The notes below the pieces were generated by a model. It saw nothing but the letters and a program-made list of their open reading frames with translations, made no database searches and was not told the DNA's origin. The position numbers and the translations under genes are program-made. Below are positions 36,064-43,473 of a DNA stretch of 64,000 bases, piece by piece. The stretch spans positions 1 through 64,000 of the forward strand of contig JACQDV010000008.1 of assembly GCA_016200915.1 (NCBI GenBank), read 5' to 3'. How positions within the stretch are numbered: the first letter of the stretch is position 1; each line of letters begins with the position of its first letter. This stretch comes from Sphingobacteriales bacterium. Its GTDB lineage: Bacteria; Bacteroidota; Bacteroidia; Chitinophagales; Chitinophagaceae.

Positions 36064-37497
36064 ATGACGAAAACGGCTGACAAAGTTTGGGATAATTGTT
36101 TAGCTATTATAAAGGATATTGTAGAATGGCAACATTTTAAAACATGGTTTGAACCAATCCGCCCGGTTGAGATTAAAGGAAAGGTTTTAACTATTCAGGT
36201 TCCCAGCCAATTCTTTTTTGAATATTTGGAAGAACATTATGTAAATTTATTAGCGAAGACATTAAAAAGAGAATTAGGAAAAGAAGCCCGGCTGGAATAC
36301 AGGATAATGGTGGATAGCGGTAATAATAAAAACAAACCCATCACTACTGACATTCCTGGGCACGGGTATAAAATTTTCACCAACAACGAAATGGATTTTC
36401 CACTCGTCATAAATAATCCGGTTAAGAACCCGTTTGTAATACCGGGGTTGAAGAAGGTGCAAATTGACCCGCAGTTAAATGCTATATATACTTTTGAATC
36501 ATTTATTGAAGGTGATTGTAACCGGGTAGCCCGTCGTGCAGGCAAAACTGTTGCCGATAAGCCTGGAGCTACTTCATTCAATCCTTTAGTTATATACGGT
36601 GGAGTTGGTTTGGGCAAAACTCACCTGGCACAAGCAGTAGGTAACGAGGTTAAAAGAAATAATCCTAACAAAGTAGTGTTGTATGTAAGTTCAGAAAAAT
36701 TCATCAACCAGTTCCAGGATCACAGCCGAAACAATGCTATCAACGATTTTATTCATTTCTATCAATTAATAGATGTATTGATTATTGATGATGTGCAATT
36801 CTTCAGCCGGGCTGAAAAAAGTCAGGATGCATTGTTTGCCATCTTCAATCATTTACATCAAAGTGGTAAACAATTAATTCTTACCTCTGATAAATCACCA
36901 AAAGATTTGGAAGGTGTTCAGGAACGTTTATTAAGCCGTTTCCGCTGGGGCTTGAGTGCCGATCTTCAAATGCCGGACTATGATACCAAAATAGATATAC
37001 TGGAAAAGAAGATGAAGAATGATGGATTGGAAATGCCCAAAGAAGTAGTGAAATATATAGCCTATAATATCAATAGTAATGTGAGGGAACTGGAGGGAGC
37101 TTTGATCTCCCTTTTGGCACAATCTTCGCTAAATAAGCGGGAAATAGATTTGGATTTGGCAAAGAAAGTGCTCCGCAATTTTGTGAAAACCAGTTCGAAG
37201 GAAATCACCATCGATACTATCCAAAAAATGGTATGCGATTTCTTTGATGTTCCTTACGAAAAACTGTTACAAAAGACCCGCAAAAGGGAAATTGTACAGG
37301 CAAGGCAGATTACGATGTACCTGGCAAAAGCTTTCACTAAAAATTCATTAAAAACTATAGGCGAACATTTTGGTGGCCGTGATCATACTACGGTTATTCA
37401 CTCCTGTCAAACTGTAAAAGATTTGATGGATACAGACAGCAGTTTTAAAGAAAGTGTAATGGAACTGCAGCAGAAAGTACAGTTAGCAGCAATGTAA
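36064..37497 (+). CDS. dnaA: Chromosomal replication initiator DnaA
   Basis: This 477-aa AAA+ initiator has N-terminal domain I (WDNCLAIIKDIVEWQHFKTWFEP) and Walker A GGVGLGKTHLAQ. Walker B is VLIIDDVQFF, and LLSRFRWGL carries the arginine finger region. The C-terminal DNA-binding domain has the signature ARQITMYLAKAF and GGRDHTTVIHSC. ATG 36064 fits the family; an in-frame TTG at 35995 would add 23 atypical residues. Neighbours are not the usual dnaN or recF. I see no cluster of DnaA boxes in 35916-36063 or 37498-37760, so the origin is not evidently here. Confidence 0.96.
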   Translation: MTKTADKVWDNCLAIIKDIVEWQHFKTWFEPIRPVEIKGKVLTIQVPSQFFFEYLEEHYVNLLAKTLKRELGKEARLEYRIMVDSGNNKNKPITTDIPGHGYKIFTNNEMDFPLVINNPVKNPFVIPGLKKVQIDPQLNAIYTFESFIEGDCNRVARRAGKTVADKPGATSFNPLVIYGGVGLGKTHLAQAVGNEVKRNNPNKVVLYVSSEKFINQFQDHSRNNAINDFIHFYQLIDVLIIDDVQFFSRAEKSQDALFAIFNHLHQSGKQLILTSDKSPKDLEGVQERLLSRFRWGLSADLQMPDYDTKIDILEKKMKNDGLEMPKEVVKYIAYNINSNVRELEGALISLLAQSSLNKREIDLDLAKKVLRNFVKTSSKEITIDTIQKMVCDFFDVPYEKLLQKTRKREIVQARQITMYLAKAFTKNSLKTIGEHFGGRDHTTVIHSCQTVKDLMDTDSSFKESVMELQQKVQLAAM

Positions 37498-37519
37498 TGC
37501 GATTGCTTACTACAATATA

Positions 37520-37563
37520 AAAACCCATAGTCCATATATTTGGATTTTGGGTTTTGTTTTTTT
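37520..37563 (+). terminator. Intrinsic terminator of dnaA
   Basis: AAAACCCA (37520-37527) pairs with TGGGTTTT (37548-37555), inner TCC/GGA, then a T run. Confidence 0.7.
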
Positions 37564-37615
37564 GGCACTTTAGTGATGGAAGACTATTTTTGCTGCCCTT
37601 AATTCAGCTTAAGCC

Positions 37616-37709
37616 GGTGAGGTGGATAGCTTGTCCCGATGATAATCGGGAAGTGGCTGAAATCAATCCCCAACTTGTTGGGGACTAAACTGAGAATGGG
37701 CTTAAACCC
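37616..37709 (+). pseudogene. Decayed tRNA-Ser copy with hairpin insertions
   Basis: Three blocks match the intact tRNA-Ser 150 bp downstream: GGTGAGGTGGAT (37616-37627), GTGGCTGAAATCAA (37653-37666) and GGGCTTAAACCC (37698-37709). Between them, the D-arm region carries a hairpin TCCCGAT-GATA-ATCGGGA (37634-37651). The anticodon arm is replaced by a hairpin TCCCCAAC-TT-GTTGGGGA (37667-37684). The T arm and 3' acceptor strand are missing. It cannot be a functional serine tRNA. Confidence 0.7.
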
Positions 37710-37763
37710 ATTAGTAAAAAAAAGTAAGTTCTTTTATCAAAATAATTCAGTGCATTCAACAAT

Positions 37764-37853
37764 GGTGAGGTGGATGAGTGGCTGAAATCAACGGTTTGCT
37801 AAACCGTCGTACGGGCTTAAACCCGTACCGAGGGTTCGAATCCCTCCCTCACC
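37764..37853 (+). tRNA. tRNA-Ser (anticodon GCT)
   Basis: Acceptor stem GGTGAGG (37764-37770) with CCTCACC (37846-37852), anticodon stem CGGTT/AACCG around a loop containing GCT, long variable arm TACGGG..CCCGTA typical of serine, T arm GAGGG-TTCGAAT-CCCTC. Discriminator G at 37853; CCA is not encoded. Confidence 0.95.
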
Positions 37854-37860
37854 GCTTCTT

Positions 37861-37891
37861 AAAAGTCATCAATTTTATTGATGGCTTTTTT
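37861..37891 (+). terminator. Intrinsic terminator of tRNA-Ser
   Basis: AAAAGTCATCAA (37861-37872) pairs with TTGATGGCTTTT (37878-37889) with one G-T pair, followed by a T run. Confidence 0.75.
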
Positions 37892-37969
37892 GTTTCTGTT
37901 TAAAATACCATCTGTTGGGTACATAATCATTCTGTTAATTGGTTTATCTTTCGATAAATTCTTTTTTTG

Positions 37970-39985
37970 ATGAAAAGAGTATTGATTCTTTTCTTATTTA
38001 TTATAAGTGTCCCTGCATTTTCGCAAACAAATAGTTTGCCTAAAAAGCTGGCTTTAATTGTAGCTGTTGGTCAATACCCTGAAGGTAGTGGCTGGCCTGC
38101 TATTGCTTCTATAAACGATATTAAGTATGTAAAAGGAGCTTTGATCAATAAAGGGTTTAAAGAAAAAGATATTGATACATTAAAAAACAGCAAGGCAACC
38201 AAAGCGGCTATTTTAAAAGCCATGGATAACCTTGCTAAAAAATCTGCCGCAAATGATATTGTGGTGATCCATTTTTCCTGTCATGGTCAGCAGATACAAG
38301 ATCAGGCAACAGAAGCAGAAGGAAAAGATGAAGCAGATGGTTATGATGAAGCGGTTATTCCGGTAGATGCGGAGGCAATGTATAATCCAAGCGGGTATGA
38401 TGGAAGTAAACATTTAAGAGATGATGATCTGGCTATCAAGTTTAAGGCAATTCGTAATAAAATAAAACCCAATGGTACATTGCTGGTGTTAATTGATGCC
38501 TGTCATTCCGGAACAGCATCCCGTGCCGTTGATGCATCCGTTTCAAGAGGCACTCCAATACCTTTCACATTTGGAAAGTACCAGCCAAACACCCAATTAC
38601 AAATGAATTCCGGCGCTGGTGATGAAGAATCTTTTATTGGCGATGGTACAGATACATTGTCCAATATGGTTGTGATAAGCGCATCGGCTGCACACCAGCA
38701 AAATTTTCAGTTGTGGGATGATAAAGGCGCAGATGTGGGTTCTCTTTCATTTGCATTTGCAAAAGCCATGGCAGATGTAAAGCCCGGTGATGATTATGAG
38801 TTGTTGTTTGAAAAAATAAAAGCAAGGATACAGGCAGGTATTCCCACCCAAATACCAATGATTGAAGGCAATCTTACACAACAAATTTTTGAAGGCAAAT
38901 TCAATAAACCTTCTGATGATATAGTATTAACCATAGCTAAAACAGATAAGCAGGCCAAAGAAGATTCAGTATTTGTGATCAATAAAGGAGCATTGGACAA
39001 TATTTCAAAAGGAAGCACCTGTAAAATATTTGTTGCCGGTTCAAAAGAACCAATAGCAGAAGGCACCATTGTAACGGTAGGCTCATTTCAAAGTGCCGGT
39101 GTAACAAAAAAATTATTAAAGAAAGAAGTGGCATATCGTGCCGTCATGGATCAAATAAGTTTTGGTGATTTTTCCACTTCAGTTGCAGTAAATGAAAAGG
39201 GAACAAATAGCCATCAGCTGAAATCACAAGTGGCTTCTTTGTTTCAACCCTATCAATTTATTTCGCTTAAGAACAATGCCGACCTGATGCTGAATATCAA
39301 TGAGCAAAATGCAAAAGTTCGAATGGAATTATTTGACCGTGGCGACAGCACCCGTTGGGTAAAAGAGCTTTCTGCCAGTGATACACTTTCTGCTGCCGAT
39401 AAAGAAGAGCTTATTGCCAGCATTAAAAACTCAACAAGAGTAAAATACCTGCGTTCTTTACCTGATGGTGGAGACCTTAGTAAAAACTTAATTGCACAAT
39501 TAATCCCTCAACATATAAGCAGTACAGTTAATCCAAATGGAGAAATGGAGTTTAAACCAGGTGATACATTTACAATGAATGTTACTAATGATAGTAAAGA
39601 AAACTTATTTTTTTCGATTGTAGATATAATGCCCAATAATGAAATGCAGGTACTGATCCCTACTCCTAAAAGAGAACCCGGCGACTACGAATTGGGACCC
39701 AAAGAAACAAGATCATTCACCATAGGAGTGGATGCCAATACTCCTTCGGGAAGAGAGGTTTATAAAGTTTTTATTACACGGGAAGCGATAGATTTACGAA
39801 AACTCTTTGATCGGAAAAATAAGGCTGCGCATAGAGCCATCAGTATGTCACTGGAAGATATGATTAACGATACCTTTAAAGACAGTGGTGATGCAGCTGC
39901 CACCCGTTCCGTAGTTAGCAATGTAAAATTGGATGAAGCAGGTATCCTTACCGTAGGGTTTATTGTAAAAAAGCAAAATCCTTAA
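37970..39985 (+). CDS. Secreted caspase-like (peptidase C14) protein with DUF4384-like C-terminus
   Basis: This 671-aa protein has a signal peptide (1-19). Its caspase-type domain (about 25-290) carries catalytic dyad His105 in IHFSCHGQQ and Cys178 in LIDACHSGTA. Before the dyad are the typical LALIVAVGQY and N-D-I-K-Y-V segments. The C-terminal part contains FKPGDTFTMNVTN and VLIPTPKREPGDY, which resemble DUF4384, a module often attached to bacterial caspase homologues. ATG 37970 was preferred to the TTG at 37967. Export outside the cytoplasm is unusual for a cell-suicide role; surface processing is an alternative. The next gene encodes another exported protease. Confidence 0.88.
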   Translation: MKRVLILFLFIISVPAFSQTNSLPKKLALIVAVGQYPEGSGWPAIASINDIKYVKGALINKGFKEKDIDTLKNSKATKAAILKAMDNLAKKSAANDIVVIHFSCHGQQIQDQATEAEGKDEADGYDEAVIPVDAEAMYNPSGYDGSKHLRDDDLAIKFKAIRNKIKPNGTLLVLIDACHSGTASRAVDASVSRGTPIPFTFGKYQPNTQLQMNSGAGDEESFIGDGTDTLSNMVVISASAAHQQNFQLWDDKGADVGSLSFAFAKAMADVKPGDDYELLFEKIKARIQAGIPTQIPMIEGNLTQQIFEGKFNKPSDDIVLTIAKTDKQAKEDSVFVINKGALDNISKGSTCKIFVAGSKEPIAEGTIVTVGSFQSAGVTKKLLKKEVAYRAVMDQISFGDFSTSVAVNEKGTNSHQLKSQVASLFQPYQFISLKNNADLMLNINEQNAKVRMELFDRGDSTRWVKELSASDTLSAADKEELIASIKNSTRVKYLRSLPDGGDLSKNLIAQLIPQHISSTVNPNGEMEFKPGDTFTMNVTNDSKENLFFSIVDIMPNNEMQVLIPTPKREPGDYELGPKETRSFTIGVDANTPSGREVYKVFITREAIDLRKLFDRKNKAAHRAISMSLEDMINDTFKDSGDAAATRSVVSNVKLDEAGILTVGFIVKKQNP

Positions 39986-40065
39986 AATACCCTCCGGTAG
40001 GTATAGGAAAGTTGATGCGTTGGATTAACTTAGTATTCATTTATATAAGCATAAAATCAATTACA

Positions 40066-41277
40066 ATGAAACGTACACTCTTGACCCTGCTAAGTTTAAC
40101 ACTGATTTTTGCAGCAGCTAATGCACAAAAAATCAAAGGACTTTGCGCAACCAAACTTGGAAAATACTTTGATGACCGCCACAAAAAAGTTGACACCACA
40201 GCTGGTCGTGGCATGATTGATAATTATTACTTGTGGAAAGTAGGCGATATACTCACTGTTAAGTTCTTGCCTGGCGGAAGTAAGCAAATAAGAAACGAAG
40301 TAATGAGTTATGCAAAGGAGTGGGAAAAATATGCCAACATAAAAATAAAATTTGTACCGGATAATACGCCTAAAACAAATGTACGGATTAAGTTAACCGA
40401 TACTGATGGTGCATGGTCATTACTTGGTACACAATGTAACTACGAAGATCAAACTATGCAGACGATGAATCTGGATACAGTTGGATTCCGTACTGCGGAT
40501 GATTTTGCATACTGGAGAGCAACAGTCATTCATGAATTTGGCCATACACTTGGCTTTATGCATGAGCAAAGCTATCCTGGTGGTATTAAATGGGATACAG
40601 CAGCTGTTTATGGATATTATCTTAAGTACACTAATTGGGACAGACCCATGATAGATGCACAGGTATTAAAGGTATCCGATGAATTTTATTCTAATGGAAC
40701 TGCTTACGATTCAAGATCAATTATGCAGTATTGGGTGGCTAAAGAGTTTACGTTGGATCATGTAGCGATTCCTGAAAACTATAATTTATCAATGGGAGAT
40801 ATTGCATTAGCTGCAGCCATGTACCCCAAAACCGGAAAAAGATTTAATGAAGTTCCTACTGTAAGCGTTTCCAGTTTGGCTAACGTTAAGGTAGAACCAA
40901 ATAAAGCAAGAGGCGGGTTGATAGTTACTCCATCTTTTACTTTAAAATCAAACTCAAAATTGGGAATGTTGTATTTAGTAGCCAGGGTAGTAAAAGATGA
41001 TGACTATTATGTGGAAGCCACTACCGATGACTACAGCTGGGGCGGATGGGTAGCCGCTTATAAAGATGTATTGGTTTTGCCCAATTCAAATATTACTTAT
41101 AACAAAGCAGGTGCTAAAAAGAACCTGGAGTTGTTTATCCCTTACAGCCAGATACCATTAGAGAACAATGCTAATGTGCGGATAGAATTCTTTATCAAAC
41201 TGGCAGATGGACTGAATAAGAAGTACAAAGAAATAGGATTTAAAACATATACGCAGTTGGTAGCTATCAATAAATAA
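40066..41277 (+). CDS. Secreted astacin-like (M12A) zinc metalloprotease
   Basis: This 403-aa protein has a signal peptide (1-20) and the full astacin motif HEFGHTLGFMHEQ at 156-168 (three His ligands, catalytic Glu157, and the Glu after the third His). A probable Met-turn, SIMQYW, lies near residue 223. The C-terminal 130 residues form an additional beta-rich domain without a T9SS sorting signal. ATG 40066 gives the signal peptide; an earlier in-frame start at 40012 would precede it with unrelated residues. It sits 80 bp after the caspase-like gene, same strand, possibly one transcript. Confidence 0.9.
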   Translation: MKRTLLTLLSLTLIFAAANAQKIKGLCATKLGKYFDDRHKKVDTTAGRGMIDNYYLWKVGDILTVKFLPGGSKQIRNEVMSYAKEWEKYANIKIKFVPDNTPKTNVRIKLTDTDGAWSLLGTQCNYEDQTMQTMNLDTVGFRTADDFAYWRATVIHEFGHTLGFMHEQSYPGGIKWDTAAVYGYYLKYTNWDRPMIDAQVLKVSDEFYSNGTAYDSRSIMQYWVAKEFTLDHVAIPENYNLSMGDIALAAAMYPKTGKRFNEVPTVSVSSLANVKVEPNKARGGLIVTPSFTLKSNSKLGMLYLVARVVKDDDYYVEATTDDYSWGGWVAAYKDVLVLPNSNITYNKAGAKKNLELFIPYSQIPLENNANVRIEFFIKLADGLNKKYKEIGFKTYTQLVAINK

Positions 41278-42939
41278 GCTGATATTTTTTTGAAACAGGA
41301 TTCGGATTTTCAACTCATAGCCCCTATCTTTGCCGTCCCTTAAAACGGACGGGAGGTAGTTCAGCCCGGTAGAATACCTGGTTTGGGACCAGGGGGTCGC
41401 AGGTTCGAATCCTGTCCTCCCGACTTCACAGGACAAGCTGGAATTATTTCCACTTGTCCTGTTTTTATTTTCGCTCAAACCCTTATCCATACTGTATATT
41501 AGCTGAATGGCTTCGTTCATTCTGGGAGTTCGAAGTAAGAATCCGTCAAAAGTCAATTTTTCGGGGTACATCGAACTTATTACCTTTCTCTGCTCTTCAC
41601 TTGTTCCATTTTCATAAATTTTATCCAACATTAGAAGGTTTTCTAAGCCTTTATTTAGTAATGGTTCTATATTCTCAACATTGTTGGAAATGGAGCTTAT
41701 TTTGGCTTCTAAACGGCTTATCTTCTCTTCGTAGTCTGACTTCATTTCCCGGTAATCTGAAGGCTCTATTTGGTCGGATAACACCAATTCCCTGGCTTTG
41801 GAAAGTCGCCCTTCAAATTCTTTGATTTGTGATAAGGCTTGTTTTTTTTCCTGGGTAACTATTTTTGTCTTTTCATTATAAGTATTCAGGATAAAAATGC
41901 GGAATAATTCTGCAACTTCTTGCCGGGGTATAAATTTTTTTAGCTCCTGCCCTAAGATGTTGTTTACCATATCTGCCCTAAACCTATGGGTACAACCACC
42001 AAAACAATGATAATAAGTGTAATATTTGGTTTTGCCTTTTGAAGCACTACCCGTTAATAATTTGCCGCATTTGGGGCAAGTCAGAAAACCTCTCAAAGGC
42101 AAAGATTCATTAGCTACCACCTTCAACCGGTATTTTCTTCCCCTGCCGTCCAATACATCCTGAACTTCATAATACAGCTCCTCTGTAATAATTGGCTCAT
42201 GAAGCCCCCTCACAAACCTGCTTTCTTCATCCTTGTGTTTGGGTAAAAATATTTTTCCGCAGTACAAAGGGTTTCGAATGCAGGTCCAGAAAACTGCCTT
42301 GGAAATTTTTAAGCCTTTTAATTTTGCTTCTTTATAAACCTGTTCAGTATTGTAAATACCTTTTGAAATTTCCCTGAAAGCCCATTTTAAAATATCAGCT
42401 TCAACATCAAAAGGAGAAATATATTTCCTTCCGCTGTCATCTGTTTTATTGATATAGCCATAAGGAGCCAATCCCATATAACGACCTTCCTTCCTTGCCC
42501 TTCTCATACCAAAAAATACATTTAAGGCACGGCGGTCGTTCTCCACTTCTGGTGCTGCCAGATAAAAAGCCAACATCATCTTGTTTTCCGGGATTGATAA
42601 ATCGAGTGGCTGTTCAATTGCTTGCGGTTCTACGCCCAATTTTCGCAGCATATTAATCATCTGGTAGGCGTCACCAGCATTCCTACTAAACCTATCCCAT
42701 TTAGTAAATAAAATTATGTCAGGCGTTTGCTTTGCTTTTTTTAAATCGAGCAATAATTCCTTCCACCGGGGCCGATTGAATGTTTTTGCTGAATGATCTT
42801 CAAAGATTGCTTTTCGAATATCAATATTGTTGATGCTGCAGAATTTTCTTAGCATCTCATCCTGATTTCTTTGAGAATAACCTTTATCGGCCTGTTCATC
42901 GGTGCTAACCCTGATATATAAATCTGCGACTTGTTTCAT
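41158..42939 (-). CDS. Large serine recombinase (element integrase)
   Basis: The protein has an N-terminal resolvase domain with nucleophile Ser12 in YIRVSTDEQADKGYSQ, a recombinase domain (about 170-270), a zinc ribbon FLTCPKCGK with CFGGC (about 287-320), and a coiled coil (about 365-430). It would integrate and excise the element. The natural end is unclear: the last 90 or so codons run through the hairpin, antisense through tRNA-Pro (GRTGFEPATPWSQTRYSTG is the known mistranslation of that tRNA), and into the host protease gene. In the excised circle the C-terminus would differ. The ATG overlaps the stop of a 51-aa gene by 4 bp. Confidence 0.9.
   Translation of the reverse strand: MKQVADLYIRVSTDEQADKGYSQRNQDEMLRKFCSINNIDIRKAIFEDHSAKTFNRPRWKELLLDLKKAKQTPDIILFTKWDRFSRNAGDAYQMINMLRKLGVEPQAIEQPLDLSIPENKMMLAFYLAAPEVENDRRALNVFFGMRRARKEGRYMGLAPYGYINKTDDSGRKYISPFDVEADILKWAFREISKGIYNTEQVYKEAKLKGLKISKAVFWTCIRNPLYCGKIFLPKHKDEESRFVRGLHEPIITEELYYEVQDVLDGRGRKYRLKVVANESLPLRGFLTCPKCGKLLTGSASKGKTKYYTYYHCFGGCTHRFRADMVNNILGQELKKFIPRQEVAELFRIFILNTYNEKTKIVTQEKKQALSQIKEFEGRLSKARELVLSDQIEPSDYREMKSDYEEKISRLEAKISSISNNVENIEPLLNKGLENLLMLDKIYENGTSEEQRKVISSMYPEKLTFDGFLLRTPRMNEAIQLIYSMDKGLSENKNRTSGNNSSLSCEVGRTGFEPATPWSQTRYSTGLNYLPSVLRDGKDRGYELKIRILFQKNISLFIDSYQLRICFKSYFFVLLIQSICQFDKEFYPHISIVL
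41350..41423 (+). tRNA. tRNA-Pro (anticodon TGG), integration site of the conjugative element
   Basis: Acceptor CGGGAGG (41350-41356) with CCTCCCG (41416-41422), anticodon arm CCTGG-TTTGGGA-CCAGG, T arm CAGG-TTCGAAT-CCTG, discriminator A. The serine recombinase gene reads antisense across it, and element genes begin directly behind its 3' end. Confidence 0.95.
41428..41462 (+). terminator. Strong hairpin terminator behind tRNA-Pro
   Basis: ACAGGACAAG (41428-41437) and CTTGTCCTGT (41453-41462) are perfect 10-bp arms with inner TGGAA/TTCCA pairing, followed by TTTTTATTTT on the plus strand. It terminates the tRNA and at the same time lies inside the antisense recombinase frame. Confidence 0.75.
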
Positions 42940-43091
42940 CTGCGTAGGTATTGATTAACTATAATAACGGCCAAAAGCTGTAAGAATTCCATCATTGCTT
43001 TCGCCTCTTCCAAAGTTACCACTTTACCGTTTTTATTCAGTATTTCGATTGCTTTTTCGGGAGTTATTTTTCCACTTTCACACATTTCCAT
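42936..43091 (-). CDS. Small 51-aa protein coupled to the recombinase
   Basis: This short frame encodes a 51-aa, mostly helical protein with the segments KITPEKAIEILNKNG and VTLEEAKAMMEFLQLLA. On the minus strand it is preceded by AAAGGAGGT (43105-43097), an unusually strong Shine-Dalgarno for this phylum, at the right distance from ATG 43091. Its stop overlaps the recombinase ATG (ATGA), so the two are translationally coupled. The position and size suit a recombination-directionality factor or a recombinase regulator, but no such homology is recognised by eye. Confidence 0.75.
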   Translation of the reverse strand: MEMCESGKITPEKAIEILNKNGKVVTLEEAKAMMEFLQLLAVIIVNQYLRR

Positions 43092-43130
43092 TTCACACCT
43101 CCTTTTCTTTACATTCTAATAAATAATTTA

Positions 43131-43151
43131 AAAAAGCCCTTACCGGGCTTT
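43131..43151 (-). terminator. Intrinsic terminator on the minus strand
   Basis: AAAGCCC (43133-43139) and GGGCTTT (43145-43151) form a 7-bp stem; reading leftward a T run follows. It overlaps the stop codon of the winged-helix gene. Confidence 0.7.
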
Positions 43152-43467
43152 ACTTTTTATCATGGGGTTCAATTTTTGTTAAACAAATCAGGCTTCTTTT
43201 ATTGTGATTAAATGATGGGTCGTAATTGATATACCCAAATTCATGCAGTTCCCGAATGGTTTTATGATAAGTGCTGCTGGCAGAAATCTTACACAGCCCC
43301 ATTACTTCCTTGCTGAATAACTCCAATGGATTCTCTGCATCCTTATTTATCCAAAATTGAAATAAGGATACATAGAGGCTAACATGCCTGCTATTAACCC
43401 GTGGGTCATCTTCAATGGCGTTAAAAAAATCCACCAGCAACACTTTATCATCCATCACAAACTTCAT
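43150..43467 (-). CDS. Winged-helix DNA-binding protein
   Basis: This 105-aa protein has a predicted winged helix-turn-helix (about 15-90). The recognition helix region is probably SASSTYHKTIRELHEFGYINYD, a pattern found in MarR/replication-initiator-like wHTH proteins and common in Bacteroidota conjugative elements. It ends at an intrinsic terminator and starts 6 bp after the next upstream gene, so it is the last gene of that operon. It may regulate the element, which is inference. Confidence 0.65.
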   Translation of the reverse strand: MKFVMDDKVLLVDFFNAIEDDPRVNSRHVSLYVSLFQFWINKDAENPLELFSKEVMGLCKISASSTYHKTIRELHEFGYINYDPSFNHNKRSLICLTKIEPHDKK

Positions 43468-43473
43468 TACATT

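Noticed and set aside
35916-37760. Replication origin beside dnaA
   Set aside because: No cluster of DnaA boxes was seen on either side by eye. A GC-skew calculation over the whole chromosome would decide.
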